From assembly GCA_001916055.1 (NCBI GenBank), contig MNRR01000006.1, forward strand, positions 1 through 13,145: DNA of 13,145 nucleotides. The letters run 5' to 3'. Positions 11,977 through 13,145 of the stretch are shown piece by piece. The position numbers and the translations under genes are program-made. The number at the start of each line of letters is the position of its first letter. Position 1 is the first letter of the stretch. The notes beneath the pieces were generated by a model. The model saw only the letters and a list, made by a program, of their open reading frames with translations. It searched no databases and was not told the DNA's origin. The DNA comes from Clostridium sp. 28_12. GTDB taxonomy: Bacteria > Bacillota > Clostridia > TANB77 > CAG-508.

Positions 11977-11990
11977 ATTTATTCCTTTCA

Positions 11991-12962
11991 TTACAAATTT
12001 TTAGGGTCTGACAAAGGATTCGCTTCAACAGCATTACGTACTTGCTCATTACTTACATGGGTGTAAATCTCTGTTGTAGAAATACTCTGATGTCCAAGCA
12101 ATTCTTGTAAAGCTCTAATATCTACATTTCCATATTGATACATAAGAGTTGCAGCAGTATGTCTTAATTTATGAACAGATAAATTTTTAGAGTCTAAACC
12201 TGCATGTTTTAATTCTTTTGTTATTATATTTTGTACAGTTCTATTACTAATTCTTTGTTTTTGCTCACTTAAAAAAAGTGCCTTATCAGAATTTTTGGAG
12301 TCATGTTTTACCATATTTGAAGGTGGGCGAGAGTTAAGATAAGAAGATATAGCTACCATACAAGATTTATTTAAATATATTGTGCGTTCTTTGTTTCCCT
12401 TTCCTATGACTGTCATCTTACATTCATTAAAATCAATGTCATTGATATTAATTCCTACAAGCTCAGAAAGTCTCATTCCACAGTTTAAAAATAAAGTTGT
12501 TATAGCATAATCTCTTTTGTAATTTCTATTATCTTCATTTTCCGCAACATTTAACAACTTTTTACTATCGTCTAATGAAAGATATTTAGGCATTCTTTTT
12601 TCAAGTTTTGGGGTCTCTAAATTTTGAGCTGGATTAATTTCTAAAATATTTGCTTTTTGAGAAAGATATTTAAAGAAGATTCTTATAGTAGAAATTTTTC
12701 TTGCTCTTGTTGTAGCTTTACTTCGATTGTCAATTGCTAAATGCGATACATATGCATGAATATCATTAAGAGTTATTTTCTTTAAATATTTTTCGGTAAA
12801 TGATTTTATATCAGTTAATTCAAATCGGTCTGCCATAAATTTAAAAAAGTTTACCAAATCATAATTATATTCTTTGACTGAATTAGGTGATTTATTTAAT
12901 ATTGTTATTGAGTAATCTAAAAAAGAATTTAAATATTCTGGATTTTTTTCTCTTTCTATCAT
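11991..12962 (-). CDS. Tyrosine site-specific recombinase, XerC/XerD-like
   Basis: The protein has 323 residues. An N-terminal SAM-like DNA-binding domain (about 8-110) is followed by the catalytic domain with all active-site residues: Arg164 (GMRLSEL), Lys188 (GKGNKER), His264 and Arg267 (HKLRHTAAT), His291 (LLGHQSI) and nucleophile Tyr300 (IYTHV). Length and motifs fit Xer recombinases that resolve chromosome dimers at dif, though whether it is XerC, XerD or an unrelated integrase cannot be told. No mobile-element context surrounds it here. An ATG 18 bases upstream (12980) is possible, but TGGAGAT (12969-12975) is placed for the ATG at 12962. A 17-bp palindrome precedes the gene. Confidence 0.9.
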   Translation of the reverse strand: MIEREKNPEYLNSFLDYSITILNKSPNSVKEYNYDLVNFFKFMADRFELTDIKSFTEKYLKKITLNDIHAYVSHLAIDNRSKATTRARKISTIRIFFKYLSQKANILEINPAQNLETPKLEKRMPKYLSLDDSKKLLNVAENEDNRNYKRDYAITTLFLNCGMRLSELVGININDIDFNECKMTVIGKGNKERTIYLNKSCMVAISSYLNSRPPSNMVKHDSKNSDKALFLSEQKQRISNRTVQNIITKELKHAGLDSKNLSVHKLRHTAATLMYQYGNVDIRALQELLGHQSISTTEIYTHVSNEQVRNAVEANPLSDPKNL

Positions 12963-12986
12963 TTGTTCATCTCCATTCATTAATAT

Positions 12987-13003
12987 AGTGATATAATATC
13001 ACT
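12987..13003. promoter_or_regulatory. Perfect 17-bp palindrome upstream of the Xer-like gene, candidate operator
   Basis: AGTGATAT and ATATCACT flank a single central base, making perfect 8-bp arms. It lies 24 bp upstream of the preferred start. A -10-like TATTAT (read on the - strand) is embedded in it, though no good -35 is found. It could be a regulator site over the promoter. Confidence 0.5.
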
Positions 13004-13145
13004 TTTGAGAATAAAAATAAAGACCTTGCACAAAATTATTCTTCTGTTATAGGTTTAAAATAGATATGTCACAAGAAGATTGAAAATAAAATATTGAAAA
13101 GAGAGCACAAAAATGATATTGTTTAAATGACCAAAAATAAACATA
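13004..13145. other. End of window without a recognisable gene
   Basis: These 142 bases show no ORF of note on either strand and no clear hairpin or promoter beyond a weak TTGCAC with TATAGG 16 bases on (+ strand). Confidence 0.4.

Noticed and set aside
11991..12962. Reading the Xer-like gene as the integrase of a second mobile element.
   Set aside because: No repeats, att-like duplications or element genes lie around it, and length and motifs fit a Xer protein; this cannot be excluded fully because the window ends nearby.
1..13145. CRISPR arrays, tRNA and rRNA genes, insertion sequences.
   Set aside because: No regularly spaced repeats, no cloverleaf-type or rRNA sequence and no transposase gene were seen.

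Overview
The window is strongly A+T-rich DNA from a low-GC Firmicute, most likely an anaerobic, endospore-forming member of the Clostridia. Strong AGGAGG-type ribosome binding sites, sigma-A style TTGACA/TATAAT promoters, a dipicolinate synthase subunit gene (dpaB) and a Spo0A-type regulator support this. The genus cannot be fixed from the sequence alone.

Region 1 (1 to about 6170) is the right-hand end of an integrated mobile element, probably an ICE or IME. It starts with an unknown four-helix membrane protein. A regulatory pair follows: a membrane-anchored XRE-type HTH protein on the + strand and a Spo0A-like response regulator on the - strand. A 404-bp regulatory gap leads into a run of small + strand genes: a sigma region 4-like protein, an overlapping small HTH-type protein, two unknown small proteins, a basic HTH protein and another 50-residue protein. 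The run ends with a complete 582-residue large serine recombinase. Repressor-like genes, a sigma-like/Orf8-like pair, small ORFs and then an integrase recall the regulation and integration end of Tn916/Tn5397-like elements, with a serine recombinase of the TndX kind. Conjugation genes and the left end would lie outside the window.

Region 2 (about 6164-8530) is the invaded chromosomal locus. The recombinase gene runs directly into the 3' half of an SsuC/TauC-type ABC transporter permease gene, so the element sits inside that gene. The reading frame of the permease homology overlaps the last codons of the recombinase, which takes its stop codon from, or next to, target DNA. After a shared terminator come a convergent gene for a secreted HExxH protein and then an NMT1/THI5-type solute-binding protein, presumably the partner of the broken permease.

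Region 3 (8531-13145) is ordinary chromosome: hisS, a hemolysin III/PAQR-type membrane protein, dpaB behind a sigma-K-like promoter, and on the - strand a XerC/D-like tyrosine recombinase followed by a YcxB-like membrane protein. Most units have their own promoter and hairpin terminator.

The most notable points are the permease disruption with the recombinase C-terminus at the junction, the Spo0A-like regulator with a degenerate receiver domain in the element's control region, a shared palindromic site in front of both regulator genes, a set of related CAGAC repeats in the element's long leader, a sigma-K-like promoter in front of an isolated dpaB, and a promoter overlapping a terminator between hisS and the hemolysin III gene.
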